Origin: Paracoccaceae bacterium
Lineage (GTDB): Bacteria; Pseudomonadota; Alphaproteobacteria; Rhodobacterales; Rhodobacteraceae
NCBI GenBank assembly: GCA_023383015.1
Contig: JAHDXW010000029.1
Span: forward strand, 1-51,191
Direction: 5' to 3'
DNA: 51,191 nt
Under the pieces are notes generated by a model that saw only the letters and a program-made list of their open reading frames with translations, ran no database searches and was not told the DNA's origin. The position numbers were made by a program, and so were the translations under genes. Position 1 is the stretch's first letter. Every line of letters starts with the position of its first letter. Below are positions 16,949 through 24,828 of this stretch, in pieces.

Positions 16949-17875
16949 ATGCCCCAGTCCGCCCCCCCACCCGCCCTGCCGCCCGGCATCCACCCCATGC
17001 TCTACGCCCTGTTCGGGGCCGACGGGGCGCTCGACCGCGCGGCGATGCGGGCGCAGGTGGAGGGGGCGCTGGCCGCCGGCGTGCAGGGGGTGGCGGTGCT
17101 GGGCCTCGGCACCGAGGTCGGCAAGCTGTCGGCGCGCGAGCGGCGCATGGTCCTCGAATGGGCGGCGGAGGATCTCGCCGGGCGGCTGCCGCTGACCGTG
17201 ACGCTGGCCGAACCCGACCTGGCCGCTGCCCGGGCGGCGTTGAAGGCGGCCGAGGCGGCCGGCGCGGCCTGCGTGATCGTCCAGCCCCCCTCGGAGGGCG
17301 CGCGCAGCGAGAGCGCGCTCGCGGCCTTCTTCGGCGCGCTCGCAGATGCCGCCGCAGTTCCACTGGGCATCCAGAACGCGCCCGACTACCTTGGCGTCGG
17401 CCTCGGGCTGGAGACGATCGCGCGGCTGGTCGAGGACCATCCCAACCTCAGGCTGCTGAAGGCCGAGGGACCGGCGCTCTATGCCGCCGAGCTGGTGGCG
17501 GCCACCGGCGGCCGGGTGCAGGTGTTCAACGGCCGCTGCGGGCTGGAACTGACCGACAACCTGCGGGCAGGCTGCGCAGGGCTGATCCCGGCGCTCGACT
17601 GCGCCGACGTCCAGGCCCGTGCCGCCGCGCTGATGCGCACCGGCCTCGCGGAGGATGCCGACGAGGCCGACCGGCTCTATGCCGCGGTGCTGCCGATGAC
17701 CGTGTTCGTGATCCAGTCGCTGCCGGGCTTCCTGACCTATGGCAAGCGGATCACCGCCCGCCGGCTGGGCCTGCCGCCGGTGGTCGACCGGCCGCCTTTC
17801 CTGGCGCCCACGGCGCACGGCCTTGCCTGGGCCGAGCGCTACGCCGCCGCCCTGCCGCCCCTGCTGCCGCGCTGA
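16949..17875 (+). CDS. DapA-family lyase/aldolase (dihydrodipicolinate synthase-like)
   Basis: 308-residue TIM-barrel class I lyase. Lys171 (LLKAEGP) is the expected Schiff-base lysine. The pyruvate-carboxylate loop reads GLGTEVGKLSARER (about 52-65). The position of the conserved barrel Tyr (YNxP in true DapA) is occupied by Gln142 in IQNAPDYLG, so proton shuttling must differ from DapA; Tyr147 nearby could substitute. In context it most likely cleaves or dehydrates a 2-keto-3-deoxy acid made by the dehydratases, giving pyruvate plus an aldehyde. It is unlikely to serve lysine synthesis. CGAAAGG precedes the start. The exact reaction is unknown. Confidence 0.85.
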   Translation: MPQSAPPPALPPGIHPMLYALFGADGALDRAAMRAQVEGALAAGVQGVAVLGLGTEVGKLSARERRMVLEWAAEDLAGRLPLTVTLAEPDLAAARAALKAAEAAGAACVIVQPPSEGARSESALAAFFGALADAAAVPLGIQNAPDYLGVGLGLETIARLVEDHPNLRLLKAEGPALYAAELVAATGGRVQVFNGRCGLELTDNLRAGCAGLIPALDCADVQARAAALMRTGLAEDADEADRLYAAVLPMTVFVIQSLPGFLTYGKRITARRLGLPPVVDRPPFLAPTAHGLAWAERYAAALPPLLPR

Positions 17876-17886
17876 AAGGATCCCCC

Positions 17887-19059
17887 ATGCGCATCACCGA
17901 CATCCGTGCCCGCGTGCTGGAATGGACCGGGCCGGTCGCACCGCTGCCGCCGCATTTCTGCACCACGGCCGGCGACCAGGTCGCCCGCGACAGCGTCGGC
18001 ATCCGCGCCTTCGGCTTTCTCGGCTGGCTGGTGGTCGAGGTCGAGACCGACGCCGGCATCACCGGGCTGGGCAACGCCGCGCTTTCCCCCCATGTCGCCA
18101 AGGCGGTGATCGACCGCCACCTGCGGCCGATCCTGCTGGGGCAGTCGGCCTGGGACATCGGCTGGCTGTGGGAGAGGATGTATCGCCAGACCCATCCCTT
18201 CGGCCGCAAGGGCGTGGTGATGGCGGCGATCTCGGCGGTGGACCTGGCGCTGTGGGACGCCGTCGGCCGGGCGCTCGGCCAGCCGGTGTTCAGGCTGCTC
18301 GGCGGGCGGATGAAGGACCGCATCCCGGTCTATGCGAGCCGCCTCTACGCCCAGCCGACCGACGCGCTTGCGGCCGAGGCCGAGGGCTACCTCGCGGCGG
18401 GGTTCCGGGCGATGAAGCTGCGCTTCGGCTGGGGGCCGCGCGACGGCGCCGCGGGGATGGCGCGCAACGTCGCGCTCGTGGCGGCGCTGCGCGAGGCGGT
18501 GGGCGACGAGGTCGAGATCATGGCCGACGCCTACATGGGCTGGACGCTCGACTACGCCCGCCGGATGCTGCCGCGGCTGGCGCGCTTCAACCTGCGCTGG
18601 CTGGAGGAACCGCTGCTGGCCGACGATGTGGCGGGCTATGCCGACCTGCGGGCGATGGGCATCGTCCCGATCGCCGGCGGCGAGCACGAGTTCACCCTGC
18701 GCGGCTTCCGCGAGATCGCCGAGCGGCGGGCGATGGACGTCCTGCAGTTCGACACCAACCGTGTCGGCGGCATCACCCAGGCGGTACGGATCGCGGCGCT
18801 GGGCGAGGCGTTCGGCCTGGACGTCGTGCCGCATGCGGGGCAGATGCACAACTACCACGTGGTCATGGCCAGCCCGGCGGCGCCGATGGCGGAGTACTTC
18901 CCCAGGGTTCCGGTCGAGGTCGGCAACGAGCTGTTCTGGTACGTCTTCGAGGGCGAGCCCGAGGCGGCCGACGGGCATGTGGCGCTGTCGGACGACGCCC
19001 CGGGCCTCGGGCTGCGTCTGCGGCCCGACCTGGACGCCAGCTTCCGGATCACCTGCTAG
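17887..19059 (+). CDS. Enolase-superfamily acid-sugar dehydratase (rhamnonate-dehydratase-like subgroup)
   Basis: 390-residue mandelate-racemase-type enzyme. Key residues are Lys177 in AMKLRFGWGP (KxR rather than KxK), metal ligands Asp214 (MADAYM), Glu240 (WLEEP) and Glu266 (GGEHEF), and general base His316 (VVPHAGQMHNYH). The segment PFGRKGVVMAAISAVDLALWD resembles the second dehydratase of the island, but the pair are clearly paralogues with different active-site loops. They probably handle different stereoisomers or successive substrates. The start follows GAAAGGATCCCCC, 12 bases after the DapA-like gene. Substrate not deducible. Confidence 0.87.
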   Translation: MRITDIRARVLEWTGPVAPLPPHFCTTAGDQVARDSVGIRAFGFLGWLVVEVETDAGITGLGNAALSPHVAKAVIDRHLRPILLGQSAWDIGWLWERMYRQTHPFGRKGVVMAAISAVDLALWDAVGRALGQPVFRLLGGRMKDRIPVYASRLYAQPTDALAAEAEGYLAAGFRAMKLRFGWGPRDGAAGMARNVALVAALREAVGDEVEIMADAYMGWTLDYARRMLPRLARFNLRWLEEPLLADDVAGYADLRAMGIVPIAGGEHEFTLRGFREIAERRAMDVLQFDTNRVGGITQAVRIAALGEAFGLDVVPHAGQMHNYHVVMASPAAPMAEYFPRVPVEVGNELFWYVFEGEPEAADGHVALSDDAPGLGLRLRPDLDASFRITC

Positions 19060-19109
19060 GGCGGGGCCGGGCCGCCGCCGGCCGCCGGCCGGCGCGGCGA
19101 TGCCGGCCG

Positions 19110-19139
19110 TTGACCGCGGGGGGGCGGGCGGGGCAACCT
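19110..19139 (+). promoter_or_regulatory. Weak candidate promoter before the first Gfo/Idh/MocA gene
   Basis: TTGACC (19110-19115) is followed after 17-18 bases by GCAACC/CAACCT (19133-19139). The -35 is good and the -10 is poor. It lies in the 99-base gap that separates the dehydratase from the oxidoreductase-uxaC-uxuA set, after a GCCGGC-rich potential hairpin. Confidence 0.25.
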
Positions 19140-19158
19140 TGGCGCCGCGGGGAGGTGC

Positions 19159-20226
19159 ATGATGAACGGGCGTCCGCTGGGGGCCGCGCTGGTCGGCCTC
19201 GGAATGGTCAGCGCCACCTATGCCGAGGCGCTGGCCGGCCTTGCCGGGCAGGTGCGGCTGACCGGCGTGCATGCCCGCCGCGCCGAGGCACGCGCGGCCT
19301 TCGCGGCCCGCCACCCCGGGCTTCAGGGGGCCGGGCGCGGCTATGCCGGCGTGGCCGAGATCGCCGCCGACCCGGAGGTCGATTTTGTCATCCTCGCCAC
19401 CCCCCCGAACGCCCGTGCGGAGATCGTCGCGGCGCTGGTCGCGGCCGGCAAGCCGGTGCTGATGGAAAAGCCGGTCGCCCGCGGCCTGGCCGAGGCGACG
19501 CGGCTCTGCCGGCTGGCGGAGACAGCGGGGGTGCCGCTTGGCATCGTGCTGCAGCACCGCGCGCGGCCGGCGGCGCGGCGGCTTGCGGGGATGGCGGCTG
19601 CCGGTGTGCTGGGCCCGCTGCGTGCGGTCGAGGTGGTGGTGCCGTGGTGGCGTCCGCAGGCCTATTACGACGTGCCGGGAAGGGGCAGCTATGCCCGCGA
19701 CGGCGGCGGGGTGCTGATCAGCCAGGCCATCCATACGCTCGACCTGATGCTGGCGCTGGCCGGCGAGGTCGAGGAGGTGGTCGCGCTGACCGCCACCACC
19801 GGTTTTCACCGCATGGAGGGCGAGGATTTCGTGGCCGCGGGCCTCCGCCTTGCCGGCGGCGTGCCGGGCAGCCTGTTTGCCAGCACCGCAAGCTTCCCCG
19901 GCCGGCCCGAGAGCATCCTGCTGCACCACCGCGACGCCTCGGCCGAACTGGTCGGAAACAGCCTGCGGCTGGCCTGGCAGGACGGCCGGGTGGAGATCGC
20001 GGGCGGGGCAGCAGGCACCGGCGCGGGGGCCGACCCGATGGCCTTCACCGCCGACTGGCACCGCGAGGTGATCGCCGATTTCGCCGCCGCGGTTGCTGCC
20101 GGTCGCCCGCCGATGGTGCCCTGCCGCGCGGCGCTGGGCGTGCACCGGCTGATCGCCGGGCTCGAGCGGTCCGGGCGCGAGGGCAGGAGCGTGCGCCTGG
20201 CCGAACTGGACGACGGGGGAGGCTGA
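19159..20226 (+). CDS. Gfo/Idh/MocA-family oxidoreductase
   Basis: 355-residue NAD(P)-dependent oxidoreductase. The N-terminal Rossmann domain contains ALVGLGMVSATY and the conserved Glu103-Lys104-Pro105 (LMEKPVA). The C-terminal alpha/beta domain has GGGVLISQAIHTLDLMLAL, holding the catalytic His region. Family members oxidise, reduce or epimerise sugars and sugar acids. GGGGAGG lies 4 bases before the ATG. It begins a close cluster with a second family member, uxaC and uxuA. No fructuronate reductase (UxuB) gene is visible, so this enzyme is one candidate for that step. Confidence 0.9.
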   Translation: MMNGRPLGAALVGLGMVSATYAEALAGLAGQVRLTGVHARRAEARAAFAARHPGLQGAGRGYAGVAEIAADPEVDFVILATPPNARAEIVAALVAAGKPVLMEKPVARGLAEATRLCRLAETAGVPLGIVLQHRARPAARRLAGMAAAGVLGPLRAVEVVVPWWRPQAYYDVPGRGSYARDGGGVLISQAIHTLDLMLALAGEVEEVVALTATTGFHRMEGEDFVAAGLRLAGGVPGSLFASTASFPGRPESILLHHRDASAELVGNSLRLAWQDGRVEIAGGAAGTGAGADPMAFTADWHREVIADFAAAVAAGRPPMVPCRAALGVHRLIAGLERSGREGRSVRLAELDDGGG

Positions 20227-20227
20227 G

Positions 20228-21301
20228 ATGGCGCGGCCGACGGTGACGCTGGCCGTGGTCGGGATCGACCACGACCACATTTTCGGGATGCTGACCAACA
20301 TGCTCGCGGCCGGGGCCACGGTGGCGCGCTGGTGGTCGGCCGACAGCGCCGTGGCCCGCCGCTTCGCCGCCGCCTTCCCCGCGCTCGAGCGCGTGGACGA
20401 CCGCCGCCGCATCCTCGAGGACCCCGGGGTGCAGATGATCCTGACCTCGGCGGTGGCCTCCGAGCGCGCCGCCATCGCGCTCGAGGCGATGGCGCACGGC
20501 AAGGATGTGATGGCCGACAAGCCCGGCTGCACGACCTTGGCCCAGCTGGCGGAGCTGCGGGCGGCGGTGGCGCGGACCGGGCGGATCTGGACGGTCGACT
20601 TCTCGGAGCGCTTCGAGGTGCCGGCGGTCGTCAAGGCCGAGGAGCTGGTCGCCGCCGGTGCCATCGGGCGGGTGATCCAGACGCTGGGTCTGGGGCCGCA
20701 CCGCCAGCGCCTGGCCTCGCGGCCGGAGTGGTTCTTCCGACGCGAGAGCTATGGCGGCATCCTGACCGACATCGGCAGCCACCAGATCGACCAGTTCCTG
20801 CACTTCACCGGCTCGACCGAGGTCGAGATCGTCCACGCCCATGTCGAGAACACCACCCGCCCCGAGCACCCCGGCTTTCAGGACTTCGGCGAAATGACGC
20901 TGCGGGGCGACCGCGGCCATGGCTACATCCGGGTCGACTGGTTCACCCCGGACGCACTGCCGGTGTGGGGCGACGGGCGGCTGTTCCTGCTGGGCGAGGC
21001 CGGCACGATCGAACTGCGCAAGTACACCGACATCGGCCGGGGCGGGAGCGGCAGCCACCTGTTCCTGGTCAACGCCGCCCGCAACGAGCACATCGACTGC
21101 ACCGACGTGCCCCTGACCTACTTCCGCCGGCTGGTTGCCGATGTCGTCGAGCGCAGCGAGACGGCGGTGGCCCAGGCCCACACCTTCCGGACGATGGAGA
21201 TCGCGCTCCGTGCCCAGATGCTGGCCGAGGGCGACAGCGGGGCGGGGCAGGGGCGCGGGTGTCCGCCCGCCCCGCACGGCGTGCCGTTCGGGGGGCGCTG
21301 A
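20228..21301 (+). CDS. Divergent Gfo/Idh/MocA-family oxidoreductase
   Basis: 357-residue homologue of the Gfo/Idh/MocA fold that starts one base after the previous gene. The nucleotide-binding turn is altered to VGIDHDHIFGM instead of GxGxxG, and the conserved EKP motif is DKP (Asp97-Lys98-Pro99). The C-terminal domain keeps GGILTDIGSHQIDQFLHF, with the catalytic-region His. It may therefore bind its cofactor differently or have a reaction unlike its neighbour. The two may work as a pair, for instance oxidation and re-reduction around a 3-keto intermediate. Its stop overlaps uxaC by one base. Confidence 0.87.
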   Translation: MARPTVTLAVVGIDHDHIFGMLTNMLAAGATVARWWSADSAVARRFAAAFPALERVDDRRRILEDPGVQMILTSAVASERAAIALEAMAHGKDVMADKPGCTTLAQLAELRAAVARTGRIWTVDFSERFEVPAVVKAEELVAAGAIGRVIQTLGLGPHRQRLASRPEWFFRRESYGGILTDIGSHQIDQFLHFTGSTEVEIVHAHVENTTRPEHPGFQDFGEMTLRGDRGHGYIRVDWFTPDALPVWGDGRLFLLGEAGTIELRKYTDIGRGGSGSHLFLVNAARNEHIDCTDVPLTYFRRLVADVVERSETAVAQAHTFRTMEIALRAQMLAEGDSGAGQGRGCPPAPHGVPFGGR

Positions 21302-22722
21302 TGCCGCTGCTCGATCCCGACCGGCTGTTTCCGGCCGAGCCGCGGGCCCGCGGGCTGGCGCGCGCGCTGCATGCCGAGGTCGCTTCGCTGCCGCTTGTCT
21401 GCCCGCACGGCCATGTCGATCCGCAGTGGTTCGCCGCCGACGAGCCCTTCGCCGACCCGGTGGCGCTGTTCCTGCTGCCCGACCATTACCTTCTGCGGAT
21501 GCTGGTGTCGCAGGGGGTCGGGCTTGATGCGCTGGGCGTGCCGCGGCGCGGGGCGGCGCCGGGGCAGGGTGCGGGGGCCGGGCCGGAGCCGCGCGCGGTG
21601 TGGCGGCTGCTGGCCGCACACTGGCACCTGTTCCTCGCCACCCCCAGCCGGCTGTGGCTGGAACATGTGTTCGAGACACTGTTCGGCATCGAGGCGCCCT
21701 TGTCGCCGACCACCGCCGACGAACAGTTCGACCGCATCGCCGCGGCGATTGCCACCCCTGCCTTCCGCCCCCGGGCCCTCTACGAGCGTTTCGGCATCGA
21801 GGTGCTGGCCACCACCGACGCCGCTCTTGACGGGCTTGCCGCCCATCGCGCCATCGCTGCCTCGGGCTGGGGCGGGCGTGTCATCCCGACCTACCGGCCC
21901 GATGCGGTGACCGACCCCGAGGCGCCGGGCTTTGCCGCGGCGCTCGACAGGCTGGGCGCGCTGACCGGCGAGGACACCGGACGCTGGGCGGGCTATCTGG
22001 CCGCCCACCGTGCCCGCCGCGCCCATTTCCGCGCCCACGGTGCGACCGCCACCGACCATGGCGCGCCTTCGGCCATGACGCTCGACCTGCCGGCGGCCGA
22101 GGCGGCGGCGCTGTTCGATCGCATCCGCAGGGGAGCGGCGGGGCCGGGCGAGGCGGCGGCGTTCCGGGCCCAGATGCTGACCGAGTTCGCGCGCATGTCC
22201 TGCGAGGACGGGATGGTGATGCAGCTGCATCCGGGCAGCCTGCGCAACCATTCGGCCGCGGTGTTCGCGGGCTGGGGGCCCGACCGGGGCTTCGACATCC
22301 CGGTGGCGGCCGAGTACACGGTGGCGCTGAAGCCGCTGCTCGATGCCGTCGGCCACCACCCGCGGCTGACGCTGATCGTCTTCACGCTCGACGAGGCGTC
22401 GCTATCGCGCGAACTGGCGCCGCTGGCCGGGGCCTACCCCTGCCTGCGGCTCGGCCCGGCCTGGTGGTTCCACGACAGCCCCGCCGGGATGCGCCGCTTC
22501 CGCGAGCTGACGACCGAGACGGCGGGCTTCTTCAACACCGTCGGCTTCAACGACGACACCCGCGCGCTGCCCTCGATCCCGGCCCGCCACGACATGGCGC
22601 GGCGGGTCGACTGCGCCTTCCTGGCCGAGCTTGTGGTCGCCGGCCGGCTGCCCGAGGCCGAGGCCCCGCGCCTTGCCCGGGCGCTGGCGGTCGATCTGGC
22701 GCGAGCCGCCTACCGGCTGTGA
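21301..22722 (+). CDS. uxaC: Glucuronate isomerase (uronate isomerase)
   Basis: 473-residue amidohydrolase-fold isomerase, converting D-glucuronate to D-fructuronate or D-galacturonate to D-tagaturonate in the cytosol. The start of the barrel shows the metal-binding PHGHVDPQWFA (His36, His38). The family segments FGIEVLATTD, MVMQLHPGSLRNHS, WWFHDSPAGMRRF and TVGFNDDTRALPSIPARHDMARR follow. Length matches the family. TGATG overlap with the preceding oxidoreductase indicates coupling. Its presence with UxuA indicates that hexuronates enter this pathway. Confidence 0.95.
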   Translation: MPLLDPDRLFPAEPRARGLARALHAEVASLPLVCPHGHVDPQWFAADEPFADPVALFLLPDHYLLRMLVSQGVGLDALGVPRRGAAPGQGAGAGPEPRAVWRLLAAHWHLFLATPSRLWLEHVFETLFGIEAPLSPTTADEQFDRIAAAIATPAFRPRALYERFGIEVLATTDAALDGLAAHRAIAASGWGGRVIPTYRPDAVTDPEAPGFAAALDRLGALTGEDTGRWAGYLAAHRARRAHFRAHGATATDHGAPSAMTLDLPAAEAAALFDRIRRGAAGPGEAAAFRAQMLTEFARMSCEDGMVMQLHPGSLRNHSAAVFAGWGPDRGFDIPVAAEYTVALKPLLDAVGHHPRLTLIVFTLDEASLSRELAPLAGAYPCLRLGPAWWFHDSPAGMRRFRELTTETAGFFNTVGFNDDTRALPSIPARHDMARRVDCAFLAELVVAGRLPEAEAPRLARALAVDLARAAYRL

Positions 22723-22732
22723 GGAGACCGCG

Positions 22733-23911
22733 ATGATCGAGAGCTGGCGCTGGTTCGGCCCGCTGGACGACATCACCCTGGCCGAGGTTGCCCAGACCGG
22801 GGCAACCGGCATCGTCAACGCCCTGCACGAGATACCCTATGGCGAGGTCTGGCCGCGCGCCGCCATCGCCGCGCGGCGGGCGATGATCCGCTCGCCGGGG
22901 CTGGGGCTGGACTGGCTGGTGGTGGAGAGCCTGCCGGTGGCCGAGGCGATCAAGACCGGCGAGGGCGATCTTTCGCGGCTGTTCGCCAACTACCGGCAGT
23001 CGCTGGCCAATCTTGCCGCCGAGGGTATCCGCATCGTCTGCTACAACTTCATGCCGCTGCTCGACTGGACGCGCACCGACCTCGACGTGCCGGTGCGCGG
23101 CGGGGCCACGGCGCTGCGCTTCGATGCCGTCCGTATGGCGGCGTTCGAGCTGCACCGGCTTGGCCGCGCGGAGGCGGCGGCCGACTACCCTGCCGGCACC
23201 GTCGCCGCCGCCGGTGCCTGGGCGCAGGCCGCCGGCGAGGCCGCCTGGGAGGCGCTCCTGGCCAGCATCATGGCCGGACTGCCCGGTGCCTACAGCCGCT
23301 ATTCGGTGGCCGAGCTGCGGGCGCTGCTCGCCCGCTACCGCGGCTTCGACCGCGCCGCGCTGCGGGCCAACCTGGCCCGCTTCCTGGCCGAGGTCGTGCC
23401 GGCGGCAGAGGACCTCGGCATCCGGCTCTGCATCCACCCCGACGACCCGCCGCGCGACATCCTGGGGCTGCCGCGCATCGTCGCCTCGGGCGACGACATC
23501 GCCCGGGTGCTGGCGGCCGCCGACAGCCCGGCCAACGGGCTGACGCTGTGCACGGGTAGTCTCGGGGCCGGGAGCCCGGCCGAGGTGCCCGCGCTGGCCG
23601 CCCGCTTCGCCCCGCGCATCCATTTCGCCCATCTGCGCAACGTCCGCGGCGAGCCCGACGGCTCGTTCCAGGAAAGCGCGCATCTGGAGGGCGACGTCGA
23701 CATGGCCGCGGTGGTCCGCGCCCTGATCGCCGAGGAGCGCCGGCGCGCTGCCGCCGGCCGGGAGGACGCGGCGATCCCCTTCCGCCCCGACCACGGCCAC
23801 CGCATCGGCGCCGACCTCGGCCGTGCCAGCCACCCGGGCTACTCGCTGAACGGGCGGATGCGTGGGCTGGCCGAACTGCGCGGCCTTGCCCTCGGCCTTG
23901 CCGCCGGCTGA
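22733..23911 (+). CDS. uxuA: Mannonate dehydratase
   Basis: 392-residue xylose-isomerase-like TIM-barrel enzyme dehydrating D-mannonate to 2-keto-3-deoxy-D-gluconate. Diagnostic motifs are GATGIVNALHEIPYGEVW, YNFMPLLDWTRTDL, LCIHPDDPPRDILGLPRI, LCTGSLGAG, HFAHLRNV and RPDHGHRIGADLG, which include the metal ligands. GAGGAGACC precedes the ATG, 10 bases after uxaC. It is the last gene of the sugar-acid island and converges on the membrane protein gene. The KDG kinase and aldolase expected next in the pathway are not in the window unless the DapA-like lyase serves that role. Confidence 0.95.
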   Translation: MIESWRWFGPLDDITLAEVAQTGATGIVNALHEIPYGEVWPRAAIAARRAMIRSPGLGLDWLVVESLPVAEAIKTGEGDLSRLFANYRQSLANLAAEGIRIVCYNFMPLLDWTRTDLDVPVRGGATALRFDAVRMAAFELHRLGRAEAAADYPAGTVAAAGAWAQAAGEAAWEALLASIMAGLPGAYSRYSVAELRALLARYRGFDRAALRANLARFLAEVVPAAEDLGIRLCIHPDDPPRDILGLPRIVASGDDIARVLAAADSPANGLTLCTGSLGAGSPAEVPALAARFAPRIHFAHLRNVRGEPDGSFQESAHLEGDVDMAAVVRALIAEERRRAAAGREDAAIPFRPDHGHRIGADLGRASHPGYSLNGRMRGLAELRGLALGLAAG

Positions 23912-23938
23912 GCGGGGGCGCCGCGGCGTCGGCCGCAC

Positions 23939-24649
23939 TCAGATCATGCGGATCGCGCCCTTGTCGATGGCCAGCACATAGCCGCGGCGGGCGATGTTCT
24001 TGACCAGGAGTTCGCTGACCATCTGGTTGCCCAGCGCGTCGCGCAGCCGCTTGATGCGGGTGGCGCCTGCCGCCTCGTCGCAGTCGGCGGCATTGCGCCC
24101 CGAGATGACACCCTCGATCTGTGCGCCCGAGAGCACGTCGTCGTCCATCCGCGCCTCGGCGAGGACGGCGATGGTCTCGATCGCGGCCGGCGTCAGCTTG
24201 AATTCCATGTCGTTCAGCCAGACGGCGTTCTCCTCGCGGCTGATGACCAGCGAATTGACCTGGATGCCGGCGCGGGCGATCTCGCCCATGCGCCGGTTGA
24301 GCGCCAGGATGATGACGAGGAAGACCAGTGCCGCGACCAGAAGGGCCGCGGCGAACACCATCAGGATGAAGATGATGACGCGGTAGGAGGCGAGCACCTC
24401 CGAGAACGCGGTGCCCGACTGGGCGAGGATCTCCAGGAGCCGGATCTCGGCCGGCGAGGTCAGCCCGTCGGATTCGACGAACAGCCGCTCGACGCGGGCA
24501 TTGAAGGCGTTGGCGTCGGGCAGGGCGTAGAAGAGGAACACCGCCGCCGCCCCGAGGATCGCGACCACCGCACCGATGCCGATCAGCACCGTGCGGTTGC
24601 CCGGGGCCAGGCGCCGGGCCGCGGGGCGGTCGGGCAGGGTCTCGGTCAC
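23939..24649 (-). CDS. Membrane-anchored winged-helix (OmpR-type) protein
   Basis: 236 residues of unknown role. Two transmembrane helices (about 20-43 and 90-117) flank a 46-residue probably periplasmic segment. A cytoplasmic C-terminal domain (about 140-232) resembles the OmpR/PhoB winged helix: LTPAAIETIAVLAEA, then the IKRLRDALG recognition-helix segment, then ARRGYVLAID as the wing. This is the reverse of ToxR/CadC, where the DNA-binding domain is N-terminal. If it binds DNA, it would be a one-component membrane regulator. No periplasmic sensor domain of recognisable type is present. It converges on uxuA and is divergent from the Hsp20 gene. Confidence 0.8.
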   Translation of the reverse strand: MTETLPDRPAARRLAPGNRTVLIGIGAVVAILGAAAVFLFYALPDANAFNARVERLFVESDGLTSPAEIRLLEILAQSGTAFSEVLASYRVIIFILMVFAAALLVAALVFLVIILALNRRMGEIARAGIQVNSLVISREENAVWLNDMEFKLTPAAIETIAVLAEARMDDDVLSGAQIEGVISGRNAADCDEAAGATRIKRLRDALGNQMVSELLVKNIARRGYVLAIDKGAIRMI

Positions 24650-24733
24650 GGCGGTGGGCGGCCCCTGGTTCCTTCGTCAGCCCTCTGTGGCCCGGTCCGG
24701 CGGCGCACGTCAAGCGCCGCGCCGCCCCCGGGG

Positions 24734-24763
24734 CTTGCGGGGGGCGCACCGGCGACACATATT
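24734..24763 (+). promoter_or_regulatory. Candidate heat-shock or housekeeping promoter of hsp20
   Basis: CTTGCG (24734-24739) is followed after 17 bases by ACATAT (24757-24762). CTTG plus a CATAT-type -10 resembles alphaproteobacterial RpoH promoters, as expected for a small heat-shock gene, but it could also be sigma70. It lies 66 bases before the ATG. Confidence 0.4.
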
Positions 24764-24828
24764 CGCCCCAGGGGCCGCCGATGATCGGGACCCCGGGTGC
24801 AATGTCGCTTCCGACGAGGGCATGCCGC

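Noticed and set aside
17839-20664. 941-codon minus-strand open frame
   Set aside because: It is antisense to two well-supported genes (dehydratase and oxidoreductase), with compositionally biased residues and no family motifs; an artefact of high GC content.
5627-23911. Assigning the island to L-rhamnose catabolism
   Set aside because: Only one enzyme is clearly rhamnonate-dehydratase-like. No L-rhamnose dehydrogenase, mutarotase or rhamnose transporter is present, and UxaC/UxuA point to uronates.
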